DNA of 39,760 bases from an uncultured Anaerofilum sp. (GCA_944385945.1 CALWZD010000062.1:1-39760); one strand, 5' to 3'; counted from the stretch's first letter, positions 12,929-21,685 are shown. Program-made: numbers and translations. Notes: a model not told the origin generated them from the sequence alone.

Positions 12929-14521
12929 TTACAGCATATGTTGGTATTCGGTGGGGGTCATGCCGATATGCTTGCGAAAAACACGGGTAAAATAATACGC
13001 ATTTTCGAACCCGAGCATATACGAGATCTCATAAATGCGATGATTGCCCTCACGGATCAGCTGACAGGCACGTTGCATCTTGGTTTCGTTTACAAAATCC
13101 ATAAAGTTTTTGTTGAATTCCTTTTTGAACAGTGCCGAGAAATAGCTGGGCGAAAGCCCGGCGGCATCGGCAGCCGCCTGCAAGGTGATTTTTTCGTCGG
13201 TATGCTCCAATACGTATTGCTTTGCACGTTCGGCGGGATTGCTGCGGGAAAAATTGGCAGCATCCAACTGGGCGGCGGTGTGGCGTGAGAGCAATTCCAA
13301 CCAATTCGCCAGATGCTGACGGGTGGTGCAGCATTTCAGTGCGCCCAGTACAGCGTTGCTGTCGGCAAAAAAGCCGTCGGGCTTGAATCCGACAGAGCTA
13401 AGAGAAAGGCTGCAAATATTGTACAGTTCGGTACAAAAGTCGATGCCGTCTTTCCAAAAATGGGGGGTATCTTGGATGCACTCGGCTATTTTTTGCAAAA
13501 TCGACAATGCTTCTGCCCGATTTTTCGCCCGCAGTTCCAGCGAAAGGCGATTGGAAAGCGATCGTAACTCCAAAGGGGAAAGCGGTGGCATATCGCCCAG
13601 CAGACAATCGGCGGTGATGAGCGAGCCACCCATAAGATAATGGTACTGATACAGCTGTGCGATCTCCACACAGGCTTCGCCGAGTTCGCTTTCGGCAGAA
13701 AAAATAGAGCCGCACAACAGGCAAAGCTGGATCTGGGTGGTATTCTCTGAGGCAGTTTTTAGCTTGGAAAACAAAAGCTGTAAGTCGGGCGGGGTGGATA
13801 GCCCCCAGCACAAAAGATTCAACCGCTGCAATTCGTAGTCGGGCTGTGCCACCAGATAGTTGGGAAATAAATTTCCGGCAAGCTTTTCTACAAGCTCTTT
13901 TTCCCAATCCATCAGCTGGCGGCGTTCTTTGTGGGAAAAGGAGGAAAGGGCAGGCAGGGCGGAAGGGTCCATCAAGATCTGGATAAAACAAAAATTTTGC
14001 AGCATCCCTGCCTGAGCAAGCAGCTTGTGCAGCGACAGATCGTCGGGATTGTGCAGAATGTCACGGGCAGCGCAGGCAAGTTCGGTGCGGTCGAATTGCG
14101 CTTGTTGGCGCAATGCATCCGCTTGCGCAATGCGCCCACGCTTTTGACACTCTGTTTTGGCACGATTTAGGCTGGCAATCAGCGTTTCCGGCTCCAGCTG
14201 GGTCTTTACCAGATAATCCACCGCTTGCAGGCGCATCGTTTGGCGGGCAAGGTCGAAGTCCTGGTAGTTGGTAAGCATGATAAACACCGACGGCAGCGAT
14301 TTTTGATTGCATTCTTCCAACAGTTCCAATCCGGATTTTACCGGCATACGGATGTCGCACAGAACGATGTCGGGCGAAAGCGATCGAATCAGTTCCAGTG
14401 CCTGCTGACCGTTGCGAGCGGTGCCGACGATCTCGCATTCCTGCTCGTTCCAGTCGATTAAAAATTTGATGCCCGAAAGAATGATGGGCTCATCGTCCAC
14501 CAAAAGAACCCGATAGGTCAT
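12929..14521 (-). CDS. YesN-like response regulator with AraC-type DNA-binding domain
   Basis: The 530-residue protein has an N-terminal receiver domain (1-120) with the acidic pocket Asp9-Asp10, phospho-acceptor Asp56 in IVLCDIRMP, Thr84 and Lys106. A long central region (about 125-420) of the kind seen in YesN-type regulators follows, then an AraC/HTH_18 pair of helix-turn-helix units (about 430-528) with ITLQAAADAAGLSPSYFSALFKK split over the first unit and YEISYMLGFENAYYFTRVFRK over the second. It should bind DNA as an activator when phosphorylated by the kinase encoded just upstream; the two genes overlap by 32 bases. GGAGGAGG precedes the ATG. The divergent sugar transporter operon (16613 on) is the probable target, possibly with the carbohydrate-binding gene downstream. 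The symbol is withheld since several paralogues share this architecture. Confidence 0.9.
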   Translation of the reverse strand: MTYRVLLVDDEPIILSGIKFLIDWNEQECEIVGTARNGQQALELIRSLSPDIVLCDIRMPVKSGLELLEECNQKSLPSVFIMLTNYQDFDLARQTMRLQAVDYLVKTQLEPETLIASLNRAKTECQKRGRIAQADALRQQAQFDRTELACAARDILHNPDDLSLHKLLAQAGMLQNFCFIQILMDPSALPALSSFSHKERRQLMDWEKELVEKLAGNLFPNYLVAQPDYELQRLNLLCWGLSTPPDLQLLFSKLKTASENTTQIQLCLLCGSIFSAESELGEACVEIAQLYQYHYLMGGSLITADCLLGDMPPLSPLELRSLSNRLSLELRAKNRAEALSILQKIAECIQDTPHFWKDGIDFCTELYNICSLSLSSVGFKPDGFFADSNAVLGALKCCTTRQHLANWLELLSRHTAAQLDAANFSRSNPAERAKQYVLEHTDEKITLQAAADAAGLSPSYFSALFKKEFNKNFMDFVNETKMQRACQLIREGNHRIYEISYMLGFENAYYFTRVFRKHIGMTPTEYQHML

Positions 14522-16250
14522 TCGATGCTGCCTCCTCCTTTGGAATATGTAAGATCATACGTGTAAACTGTCCCACTTCCGATTCGATCTGCAAGCCGTA
14601 GCCTTCGCCATATACCAGCCGCAGCCGTTGATGCACGTTGCTTACGCCGATACCGTTCATACTGTCATGGCTGGGCTTGGATGCACCAAGCAGTGCTTTT
14701 TGGATGGTCGCTTCGTCCATGCCTACGCCGTTGTCTTCTACCGACAAAAACAGGTCGTTTTCGGTTTCCCAAGCGTTCAGGGTGATGGTGCCGAACCGAC
14801 CGGTCGGCTCGATGCCGTGAAAAATAGCATTTTCTACAAGTGGCTGTAAGGTCAGCTTGATGATGGAGTAATCCAGAAATTGCACAGGGATATTGTTTTT
14901 TAACTCGAAAGTATCAAGATAACGGATGGACTGGATATTGACATAATCTTTCAGCAGGCTCAGTTCTTCCCCCAATGATACTTTTTGGTCGTATCCTTTG
15001 GCGATATTCTTTAAAAGGTTGGAAAGCGAGCGGGTCATTTGTTGGATGCCGGTGTTTTTCTGGATCACTGCCATCCAATGGATGGAGTCGAGGGTATTAT
15101 ATAAAAAGTGCGGATTCACCTGACTTTGCAGCATGGCGATCTCAATCTTTCGCTTTTGTTCGGCTTGCAGAGTGCTTTCCTGCAAAAGGTGCTGCACCGA
15201 AAGGGTCATTTCATTCACGACCTTACCGATTTGGCTGATCTCGTCTTTGCCTTGCTCAATGGCAGGGTCGAAAGAAAGATCGTTTTCGCTGATACGGCGG
15301 ATACGGGCAGTAAGGCGATGGATGGGCTTGGAAAGGAAACTGCTCAAAATCACCGCAATACCGGCACCGGCAAGCACACTGGTAAACAGTGCAAGCACGA
15401 CGGTATGAGTTACCTCCAACTGGTCGGGCTGCAATACTGCGGTATCAACTGCCGAGTAAAGCGAAAAGCCAAACTGCAACGGTGTTTCGGTCAGCTGCCA
15501 GCTTGGTTGATTTTGCGAAAGTTCCTGAATGGATGCGGCATCGGTGCCAAGCCCCAACGGCAAGATGTCACCGCTGTTTGTGGCAAGGTGATATTGCCCC
15601 ACATCTTCAAAGGTAGACAACACCTTGCGGAACATCTCCAACGAAAATTCGGTATACAGCCAACTGGTAGCACTGGCGGTGGGGCCACTGGACACCGGAA
15701 CGATAGAGATAAGGCAGGGGGTAGTACGCCCACTGGAGAGCGAATGGTCGGACAATACAAACCGCTGGGAAAAGCCGTCGGCGATGATGCTGTGGAACAA
15801 CTCATCCTGCTGAAACTGTGTTGCGTCGGTTGTCATGCCGGCGTATTTCTGGTTATTTGCCTGAATGGTAAAAGCAGCGTCGGAATGTACGACCATCATT
15901 TGATTGATGTAATCCCCCAATCCGCTTGCAGCGATTGCGCTGTTCATTACCTGCTGGGCATTGAAAAACAGCCGAAAGCTGCCGGTTGGGTTTTGTGGGT
16001 TGGCTTCGGTGGCACTGATCACGGTGGTGTTATTTGCACATTGGTTGACCAGGTTCCATGCTTTGTCCAGTTCCTCGTTGAGTTCGGCAGCGACAAATTG
16101 TGCGTTAAGTGTTTCCAGTGCATCGGCTTTGTTGGAAATGATGCCGGACAGATAACTATAAATGAATAGATTCCCGGCAATGGATACGATAGCGACGCAC
16201 AAAGAAGTGTAAACCAGAATTTTGGTGCGGATCTTATGAAAGTATGCCAA
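14490..16250 (-). CDS. YesM-like sensor histidine kinase
   Basis: The protein of about 586 residues is a membrane sensor kinase. A first membrane segment (about 12-35) and a second (about 284-306) enclose an extracytoplasmic sensor region of some 250 residues (Cache-like in size). A HAMP domain follows (about 307-360, KPIHRLTARIRRISENDL), then the His_kinase domain (PF06580) with the phospho-accepting His near 381 in QSQVNPHFLYNTLDSIHWM, and the ATPase domain with N-box PLVENAIFHG (about 470-480) and G-box EDNGVGM (about 505-511). Two consecutive TTG codons can serve as start; I prefer the second (16250), six bases after AGGAGGG. It overlaps the response regulator by 32 bases. The sensor domain probably reads a sugar or a solute-binding protein outside the membrane, given the divergent ABC transporter. 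Confidence 0.92.
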   Translation of the reverse strand: MAYFHKIRTKILVYTSLCVAIVSIAGNLFIYSYLSGIISNKADALETLNAQFVAAELNEELDKAWNLVNQCANNTTVISATEANPQNPTGSFRLFFNAQQVMNSAIAASGLGDYINQMMVVHSDAAFTIQANNQKYAGMTTDATQFQQDELFHSIIADGFSQRFVLSDHSLSSGRTTPCLISIVPVSSGPTASATSWLYTEFSLEMFRKVLSTFEDVGQYHLATNSGDILPLGLGTDAASIQELSQNQPSWQLTETPLQFGFSLYSAVDTAVLQPDQLEVTHTVVLALFTSVLAGAGIAVILSSFLSKPIHRLTARIRRISENDLSFDPAIEQGKDEISQIGKVVNEMTLSVQHLLQESTLQAEQKRKIEIAMLQSQVNPHFLYNTLDSIHWMAVIQKNTGIQQMTRSLSNLLKNIAKGYDQKVSLGEELSLLKDYVNIQSIRYLDTFELKNNIPVQFLDYSIIKLTLQPLVENAIFHGIEPTGRFGTITLNAWETENDLFLSVEDNGVGMDEATIQKALLGASKPSHDSMNGIGVSNVHQRLRLVYGEGYGLQIESEVGQFTRMILHIPKEEAASNDLSGSFGGR

Positions 16251-16323
16251 CAAAAGCCCTCCTGTCCGATAAGGGTGGTCGATCCTGCAAAAAAAGTACA
16301 GAATCAGAACCGCCGTTGTGGTA

Positions 16324-16352
16324 ATTATACCATATTTTATTCTTCAAAACAA
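16324..16352 (-). promoter_or_regulatory. Promoter of the kinase-regulator operon
   Basis: On the minus strand TTGTTT, 17 bases, TATAAT with TGG before it (extended -10), about 74 bases before the start codon. Confidence 0.65.
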
Positions 16353-16441
16353 AAGTGCCCACAGAAAAAACAACACATTTTGGGTATTTGGAGAAAAAAC
16401 ATACAACATTTTAAACCCAATCGTGTACACAAAACCTTAAA

Positions 16442-16474
16442 ATAGTACTATACAATAAAATAGTATTACTATTT
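16442..16474. promoter_or_regulatory. Paired AT-rich palindromes in the kinase/transporter intergenic region
   Basis: ATAGTACTAT (16442-16451) and AAATAGTATTACTATTT (16458-16474) are perfect palindromes that share the core AATAGTA, offset by 18 bases. They lie in the middle of the 360-base region between divergent kinase and binding-protein genes, some 70-100 bases upstream of the transporter -10 box. The position fits an activator site for the AraC-type regulator. The rest of 16254-16612 is AT-rich with promoters at each end and no gene I can support. Confidence 0.45.
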
Positions 16475-16542
16475 TTGAAAAAATCGTAAAATAAGTATGC
16501 AAAATCGAAAAAAAACAACAGGAAATGCGCTGCACCATCCGC

Positions 16543-16548
16543 TATAAT
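16543..16548 (+). promoter_or_regulatory. -10 box of the sugar transporter operon
   Basis: A perfect TATAAT lies 64 bases before the binding-protein start, with no recognisable -35 hexamer at the proper distance. A promoter of this kind usually needs an activator, in keeping with the divergent AraC-type regulator. Confidence 0.6.
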
Positions 16549-16612
16549 AGAAACCAGAAAAGGACACCGCATTCGAGCGGTGGCACACGATCATAAAAAA
16601 GGAGAGAGTTTT

Positions 16613-17953
16613 ATGAAAATCAAACGCATCGCAGCCCTTGGAATGTCCGGTCTGATGGCAGCATCTGTACTTACCGCTTGCGGCGGCAGCACCAGCAGCT
16701 CTTCCGCAACCACTTCTTCCGGCAGCACCGGCTCGGAGAGCACCGCTTCTGAGAGCACTGCTTCCGAAAGCACTGCTTCCGGCGAGCAAGTAAGCCTGAA
16801 AGTTTCCCTGTGGGACGCAACCAGCAACCCCGCAGATCTGGCAGCGATCGAGGCATTTGAAGCTGCAAACCCCGACATTAAAGTCGACCTGATCGACATT
16901 CCCAGCACCGACTACAACACCAAACTGAATACCATGCTGAACGGTGGCAGCCAGCTGGACGTATACTTCATCAAGCAGGCTGATATGACCAAGAGCTTCT
17001 ATGATAAAGGTCAGCTGTTGGATCTGACCCCCTACATCGAGGAGTCCGGTGTTGATATGGCTGCTTACAACGGCACTGCAGACGGCTTTGCTTTCGACGG
17101 CAAACAGTACGGTCTGCCCGTTCGTACCGACTTCTATGTTCTGTACTACAACAAAGACCTGTTCGACGCAAAGGGTCTGGAATATCCCTCTAACGATATG
17201 ACCTGGACCGAGTTTGAGGAGCTGGCTGGTAAGCTGAGCGGCGACGGCAACTACGGCGCACTGATGCACACATGGCAGGCTATGGCTTGGAACTGGGCAA
17301 TTCAGGACGGTCAGCACAGCATCATGGACTATGAAACCGGCTATGACTTTGCAAAGACCTCTTACGATATGCTAGTTCGTATGCAGGAGAACGGCTACAT
17401 CCAAGACTACGGTCAGCTCAAGAGCGGTAACATCCACTACTCCGGTGCATTCGCACAGGGCAACGTAGCAATGATGCCCATGGGCACTTGGTTCATCGGC
17501 ACCATGAAAGCAAAGGTTGACTCCGGTGAGGCAGACTTCAACTGGGGCGTTGCAACCATTCCTCATCCGGAAGGCGTTGAGACTGGCTACACCGTTGGTG
17601 CAAGCACTCCGTTGGGCATCAACCCCGCTACCAAAGTGGCAGACGCTGCATGGCGCTTCGTTGAGTTTATGACCGGTGCAGAGGGCGCAGCTGTATACGC
17701 AAAAGAAGGCTACATCCCTGCACGTGCTGACGAAACCATTCTGGAAACCGTTGCTTCCAACGAGGGTATGCCCGAGGGACTGGCAGAGGCTCTCCAGACC
17801 AAGAACATCACCCCCGACCGTCCCATTGTTGACAAGGTTGGCGATGTTGACCAGATCTTGGCAGAGCAGCACAGCATGATCATGCTGGGTGAATGCACTG
17901 TTGACGAGGGTCTTGCAGAGATCACCAATCAGGTTAAGGATCTTCTGGCATAA
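16613..17953 (+). CDS. Sugar ABC transporter substrate-binding lipoprotein (CUT1 family)
   Basis: The 446-residue protein is an extracellular solute-binding protein of family 1. The lipoprotein signal ends in LTAC with Cys23 lipidated, followed by a low-complexity Ser/Thr linker containing three STASE repeats (about 39-60). The mature domain starts at VSLKVSLWDAT and has family features: AIEAFEAANPDIKVDLID, LDVYFIKQADM, GKQYGLPVRTDFYVLYYNKDLF (in parts), and late GVATIPHPEG, TPLGINPATK and AWRFVEFMTG. The start MKIKRIA has GGAGAG upstream; an open frame with 11 more codons covers the ribosome site and is rejected. It captures an oligosaccharide outside the cell for the two permeases encoded next. 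An intercistronic hairpin at 17972 separates it from them and probably raises its own mRNA level. Substrate not determined. Confidence 0.92.
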   Translation: MKIKRIAALGMSGLMAASVLTACGGSTSSSSATTSSGSTGSESTASESTASESTASGEQVSLKVSLWDATSNPADLAAIEAFEAANPDIKVDLIDIPSTDYNTKLNTMLNGGSQLDVYFIKQADMTKSFYDKGQLLDLTPYIEESGVDMAAYNGTADGFAFDGKQYGLPVRTDFYVLYYNKDLFDAKGLEYPSNDMTWTEFEELAGKLSGDGNYGALMHTWQAMAWNWAIQDGQHSIMDYETGYDFAKTSYDMLVRMQENGYIQDYGQLKSGNIHYSGAFAQGNVAMMPMGTWFIGTMKAKVDSGEADFNWGVATIPHPEGVETGYTVGASTPLGINPATKVADAAWRFVEFMTGAEGAAVYAKEGYIPARADETILETVASNEGMPEGLAEALQTKNITPDRPIVDKVGDVDQILAEQHSMIMLGECTVDEGLAEITNQVKDLLA

Positions 17954-17971
17954 TTCATCTGTACAAAACAA

Positions 17972-18000
17972 GGGCGGGCAAGAACTTGCCTGCCCTTTTT
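17972..18000 (+). terminator. Intercistronic attenuator hairpin
   Basis: GGGCGGGCAAG and CTTGCCTGCCC (17972-17995, one G-T pair) form a stem followed by TTTTT. It sits between the binding protein and first permease gene; partial termination there would give more binding protein than permease, as is common in such operons. Confidence 0.75.
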
Positions 18001-18075
18001 AAAAGAAAACGCATTGGTGTGGCTGTTTGCAGGCGATCTCTGCACAAGCAGCTTGGCTGAAAGGAGGCGTTTTGT

Positions 18076-18996
18076 TTGGCTAACGCAACAAAACAGGAAA
18101 CAAAAAAAGGGATCTCGCTCAATTTGCGAAATACGCTGGTAGGGCTTTCGTTCATCCTGCCGAACTTTATCGGATTTGCGGTGTTCACACTGGTTCCGGT
18201 CATTTTCTCGTTTATTCTGAGTCTTATGAAGTGGGATGGCTTTACTCCCATGGAGTTTGTGGCTTTCGATAACTTCGTTAAGATCTTCGGAGAGAAAAAA
18301 TTTATCGAATCGTTGGGCCACACAGTTTATTTTGCGTTCTTCACCGTGTTGCTCAGCATGGCAGCTGCGCTGGCTTTGGCGTTGCTTTTGAACCAAAAGC
18401 TGAAGTTCGTCAACTTCTTCCGCAGTGCGATCTTCTTCCCCTATGTTGCCTCCATCGTTGCAGTCAGCTGCGTTTGGAAAGCAATGTTCATGGAAGACGG
18501 CGGTGTGATCAACAGCGCATTGCAGATGCTGGGCGTTGCCGAGGATATGCTGCCCGGCTGGACTGCTTCGGTTGCATGGGCAATGCCTGCGGTTATCATC
18601 GTAAGCGTATGGCGTAACATGGGCTACTTTATGATCATCTATCTGGCTGCTTTGCAGGATATTCCCAACTCTTTGTACGAGGCTGCCGAGATGGACGGCG
18701 CAAGCAAGTGGCAGCAGTTTGTTCGCATCACCTTCCCCATGCTTACCCCCAGCCATTTCTTCGTATTTATGATGTTGACCATCAACAGCTTTAAGACCTT
18801 CGACCTGATCTTCCTGATGACCGAAGGCGGCCCCGGTACTGCAACACAGCTGTTGAGTATGTACGTATACAACAAAGCATTTATCTCGTGGGATTACGGC
18901 GTTACCAGTGCAGCTTCGATGGTTTTGTTCCTCATCGTTGCAACCATCACTGTGCTTCAGTTCCGTGTAGAGAAGAAGTTCAACGACTTTATGTAA
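18076..18996 (+). CDS. Sugar ABC transporter permease (MalF/UgpA-like)
   Basis: The 306-residue inner membrane protein has about six membrane segments and the binding-protein-dependent transport (BPD) signature. The EAA loop reads YEAAEMDGASKWQQFVRITFP (about 217-237), the contact to the ATPase, and is preceded by SLYEAA-type context PNSLYEAA. It starts with TTG (18076), eight bases after AGGAGG; no ATG is available nearby. It forms a heterodimer with the permease encoded 15 bases downstream. Conserved N-terminal segment LSFILPNFIGFAVFTLVPV fits the MalF-like half of CUT1 systems. Confidence 0.92.
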   Translation: MANATKQETKKGISLNLRNTLVGLSFILPNFIGFAVFTLVPVIFSFILSLMKWDGFTPMEFVAFDNFVKIFGEKKFIESLGHTVYFAFFTVLLSMAAALALALLLNQKLKFVNFFRSAIFFPYVASIVAVSCVWKAMFMEDGGVINSALQMLGVAEDMLPGWTASVAWAMPAVIIVSVWRNMGYFMIIYLAALQDIPNSLYEAAEMDGASKWQQFVRITFPMLTPSHFFVFMMLTINSFKTFDLIFLMTEGGPGTATQLLSMYVYNKAFISWDYGVTSAASMVLFLIVATITVLQFRVEKKFNDFM

Positions 18997-19011
18997 AGGA
19001 GGCAGTTTGGC

Positions 19012-19845
19012 ATGATTGAGAAAAAACAACATCCCGTTGCACGTTTTGCGGTTTATGCCCTGCTGATTATTCTTACCATCGGCACCTTGCTTCCTTTGGT
19101 TTGGATGTTGTCGGCATCGTTAAAGCTCGACAGTGAGGTATTCACCGTTCCCATCAAGTGGCTTCCCGAAACGTTCCACTGGGAGAACTATCCCAAGGTT
19201 TGGCAGAAGATCGACTTTGCCACCTACTCTTTCAACAGCCTCAAGCTGACCGTTATCATCACCTTGATCCAGCTGTTCACCTGTTCGTTTGCATCGTATG
19301 GTTTCAGCAAATGTAACTTTAAGGGCAGAGATACCCTGTTCCTGTGCTACGTTGCTACCATCGCTATTCCATGGCAAACTTATATGCTGCCCCAGTACAG
19401 CTTGATGCGTATGCTGGGCGGTGTCGATACCCACTGGGGCTATATCGCATTGCAGGCATTCTCGGCATTCGGTGTGTTCCTGCTGCGTCAGTTCTACCAG
19501 AGCATCCCCAACGAATTGCTCGAGGCTGCCCGTATCGACGGTTTGAGCGAATATGGCATTTACGGTCGCATCGTGCTGCCGTTGGCAAAGCCGGCACTTA
19601 CCACCTTGACCATCTTTACCTTCGTTACCATCTGGAACGACTTCATGGGCCCCATGATCTACTTCAACACCGAAAGCCTGAAAACCATTCCTTTGGGCAT
19701 TCGTATGTTCTTGGGTCAGTATTCCACTTCCTACGAGCTGATCATGGCTGCCAGTGTAATGAGCCTGCTGCCGGTATTTGCGCTGTACATCCCCTGCCAA
19801 AAATTCTTTGTTCAGGGCGTTGCTACCAGCGGTTTGAAAGGTTAA
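19012..19845 (+). CDS. Sugar ABC transporter permease (MalG/AraQ-like)
   Basis: The 277-residue protein is the second CUT1 permease, with six membrane segments and the EAA loop LEAARIDGLSEYGIYGRIVLP followed by KPAL. The first segment (ALLIILTIGTLLPLVWMLSASLK) and the C-terminal end PCQKFFVQGVATSGLKG, with the conserved F-x-x-G-x-x-x-G-x-x-K-G pattern, are typical of MalG/AraQ proteins. AGGAGG precedes the ATG. No ATPase gene follows: many Firmicutes use a shared MsmK-type ATPase encoded elsewhere. In this window the true downstream neighbours, often glycoside hydrolases, are missing because the sequence folds back 35 bases after the stop. Confidence 0.93.
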   Translation: MIEKKQHPVARFAVYALLIILTIGTLLPLVWMLSASLKLDSEVFTVPIKWLPETFHWENYPKVWQKIDFATYSFNSLKLTVIITLIQLFTCSFASYGFSKCNFKGRDTLFLCYVATIAIPWQTYMLPQYSLMRMLGGVDTHWGYIALQAFSAFGVFLLRQFYQSIPNELLEAARIDGLSEYGIYGRIVLPLAKPALTTLTIFTFVTIWNDFMGPMIYFNTESLKTIPLGIRMFLGQYSTSYELIMAASVMSLLPVFALYIPCQKFFVQGVATSGLKG

Positions 19846-19858
19846 TTTTCCTACAACT

Positions 19859-19902
19859 CTCTCGTTTCCCCAAAGGGTGCGCACCCTTTGGGGAAACGAG
19901 AG
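19859..19902. other. Centre of symmetry: fold-back junction
   Basis: The junction reads CCCCAAAGGGTGC|GCACCCTTTGGGG with flanking TTT and AAA; the exact centre is between 19880 and 19881. The mirror continues outward without a break on both sides. If the native genome carries a short hairpin or terminator here after the permease gene, one strand could switch to the other at this point during assembly or amplification. No T-run-based terminator can be recognised because its true right side is hidden. Confidence 0.8.
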
Positions 19903-19915
19903 AGTTGTAGGAAAA

Positions 19916-20749
19916 TTAACCTTTCAAACCGCTGGTAGCAACGCCCTGAACAAAGAATTTTTGGCAGGGGATGTACAGCGCAAATACCGGCAGCAGGCTC
20001 ATTACACTGGCAGCCATGATCAGCTCGTAGGAAGTGGAATACTGACCCAAGAACATACGAATGCCCAAAGGAATGGTTTTCAGGCTTTCGGTGTTGAAGT
20101 AGATCATGGGGCCCATGAAGTCGTTCCAGATGGTAACGAAGGTAAAGATGGTCAAGGTGGTAAGTGCCGGCTTTGCCAACGGCAGCACGATGCGACCGTA
20201 AATGCCATATTCGCTCAAACCGTCGATACGGGCAGCCTCGAGCAATTCGTTGGGGATGCTCTGGTAGAACTGACGCAGCAGGAACACACCGAATGCCGAG
20301 AATGCCTGCAATGCGATATAGCCCCAGTGGGTATCGACACCGCCCAGCATACGCATCAAGCTGTACTGGGGCAGCATATAAGTTTGCCATGGAATAGCGA
20401 TGGTAGCAACGTAGCACAGGAACAGGGTATCTCTGCCCTTAAAGTTACATTTGCTGAAACCATACGATGCAAACGAACAGGTGAACAGCTGGATCAAGGT
20501 GATGATAACGGTCAGCTTGAGGCTGTTGAAAGAGTAGGTGGCAAAGTCGATCTTCTGCCAAACCTTGGGATAGTTCTCCCAGTGGAACGTTTCGGGAAGC
20601 CACTTGATGGGAACGGTGAATACCTCACTGTCGAGCTTTAACGATGCCGACAACATCCAAACCAAAGGAAGCAAGGTGCCGATGGTAAGAATAATCAGCA
20701 GGGCATAAACCGCAAAACGTGCAACGGGATGTTGTTTTTTCTCAATCAT
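19916..20749 (-). CDS. Sugar ABC transporter permease (MalG/AraQ-like), arm 2 copy
   Basis: Exact mirror of 19012-19845, 277 residues, EAA loop with EAARIDGLSEYG. It converges tail to tail with its own copy across a 70-base gap, which would place two identical transporter operons end to end. Confidence 0.93.
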   Translation of the reverse strand: MIEKKQHPVARFAVYALLIILTIGTLLPLVWMLSASLKLDSEVFTVPIKWLPETFHWENYPKVWQKIDFATYSFNSLKLTVIITLIQLFTCSFASYGFSKCNFKGRDTLFLCYVATIAIPWQTYMLPQYSLMRMLGGVDTHWGYIALQAFSAFGVFLLRQFYQSIPNELLEAARIDGLSEYGIYGRIVLPLAKPALTTLTIFTFVTIWNDFMGPMIYFNTESLKTIPLGIRMFLGQYSTSYELIMAASVMSLLPVFALYIPCQKFFVQGVATSGLKG

Positions 20750-20764
20750 GCCAAACTGCCTCCT

Positions 20765-21685
20765 TTACATAAAGTCGTTGAACTTCTTCTCTACACGGAA
20801 CTGAAGCACAGTGATGGTTGCAACGATGAGGAACAAAACCATCGAAGCTGCACTGGTAACGCCGTAATCCCACGAGATAAATGCTTTGTTGTATACGTAC
20901 ATACTCAACAGCTGTGTTGCAGTACCGGGGCCGCCTTCGGTCATCAGGAAGATCAGGTCGAAGGTCTTAAAGCTGTTGATGGTCAACATCATAAATACGA
21001 AGAAATGGCTGGGGGTAAGCATGGGGAAGGTGATGCGAACAAACTGCTGCCACTTGCTTGCGCCGTCCATCTCGGCAGCCTCGTACAAAGAGTTGGGAAT
21101 ATCCTGCAAAGCAGCCAGATAGATGATCATAAAGTAGCCCATGTTACGCCATACGCTTACGATGATAACCGCAGGCATTGCCCATGCAACCGAAGCAGTC
21201 CAGCCGGGCAGCATATCCTCGGCAACGCCCAGCATCTGCAATGCGCTGTTGATCACACCGCCGTCTTCCATGAACATTGCTTTCCAAACGCAGCTGACTG
21301 CAACGATGGAGGCAACATAGGGGAAGAAGATCGCACTGCGGAAGAAGTTGACGAACTTCAGCTTTTGGTTCAAAAGCAACGCCAAAGCCAGCGCAGCTGC
21401 CATGCTGAGCAACACGGTGAAGAACGCAAAATAAACTGTGTGGCCCAACGATTCGATAAATTTTTTCTCTCCGAAGATCTTAACGAAGTTATCGAAAGCC
21501 ACAAACTCCATGGGAGTAAAGCCATCCCACTTCATAAGACTCAGAATAAACGAGAAAATGACCGGAACCAGTGTGAACACCGCAAATCCGATAAAGTTCG
21601 GCAGGATGAACGAAAGCCCTACCAGCGTATTTCGCAAATTGAGCGAGATCCCTTTTTTTGTTTCCTGTTTTGTTGCGTTAGCCAA
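20765..21685 (-). CDS. Sugar ABC transporter permease (MalF/UgpA-like), arm 2 copy
   Basis: Exact mirror of 18076-18996, 306 residues, TTG start, EAA loop EAAEMDGASKWQQF. It is upstream partner of the permease at 19916-20749 in the CUT1 sugar importer. Confidence 0.92.
   Translation of the reverse strand: MANATKQETKKGISLNLRNTLVGLSFILPNFIGFAVFTLVPVIFSFILSLMKWDGFTPMEFVAFDNFVKIFGEKKFIESLGHTVYFAFFTVLLSMAAALALALLLNQKLKFVNFFRSAIFFPYVASIVAVSCVWKAMFMEDGGVINSALQMLGVAEDMLPGWTASVAWAMPAVIIVSVWRNMGYFMIIYLAALQDIPNSLYEAAEMDGASKWQQFVRITFPMLTPSHFFVFMMLTINSFKTFDLIFLMTEGGPGTATQLLSMYVYNKAFISWDYGVTSAASMVLFLIVATITVLQFRVEKKFNDFM

Noticed and set aside
16469-17317. A 282-codon minus-strand frame opposite the binding-protein gene
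   Set aside because: The translated product follows the reverse of the STASE repeats and has no recognisable domain; the plus-strand lipoprotein explains the region completely.
19846-19915. Two tail-to-tail transporter operons as a biological gene duplication
   Set aside because: The copies are identical at every base, including intergenic DNA and low-complexity repeats, and all other genes are mirrored too; this is not a local duplication.
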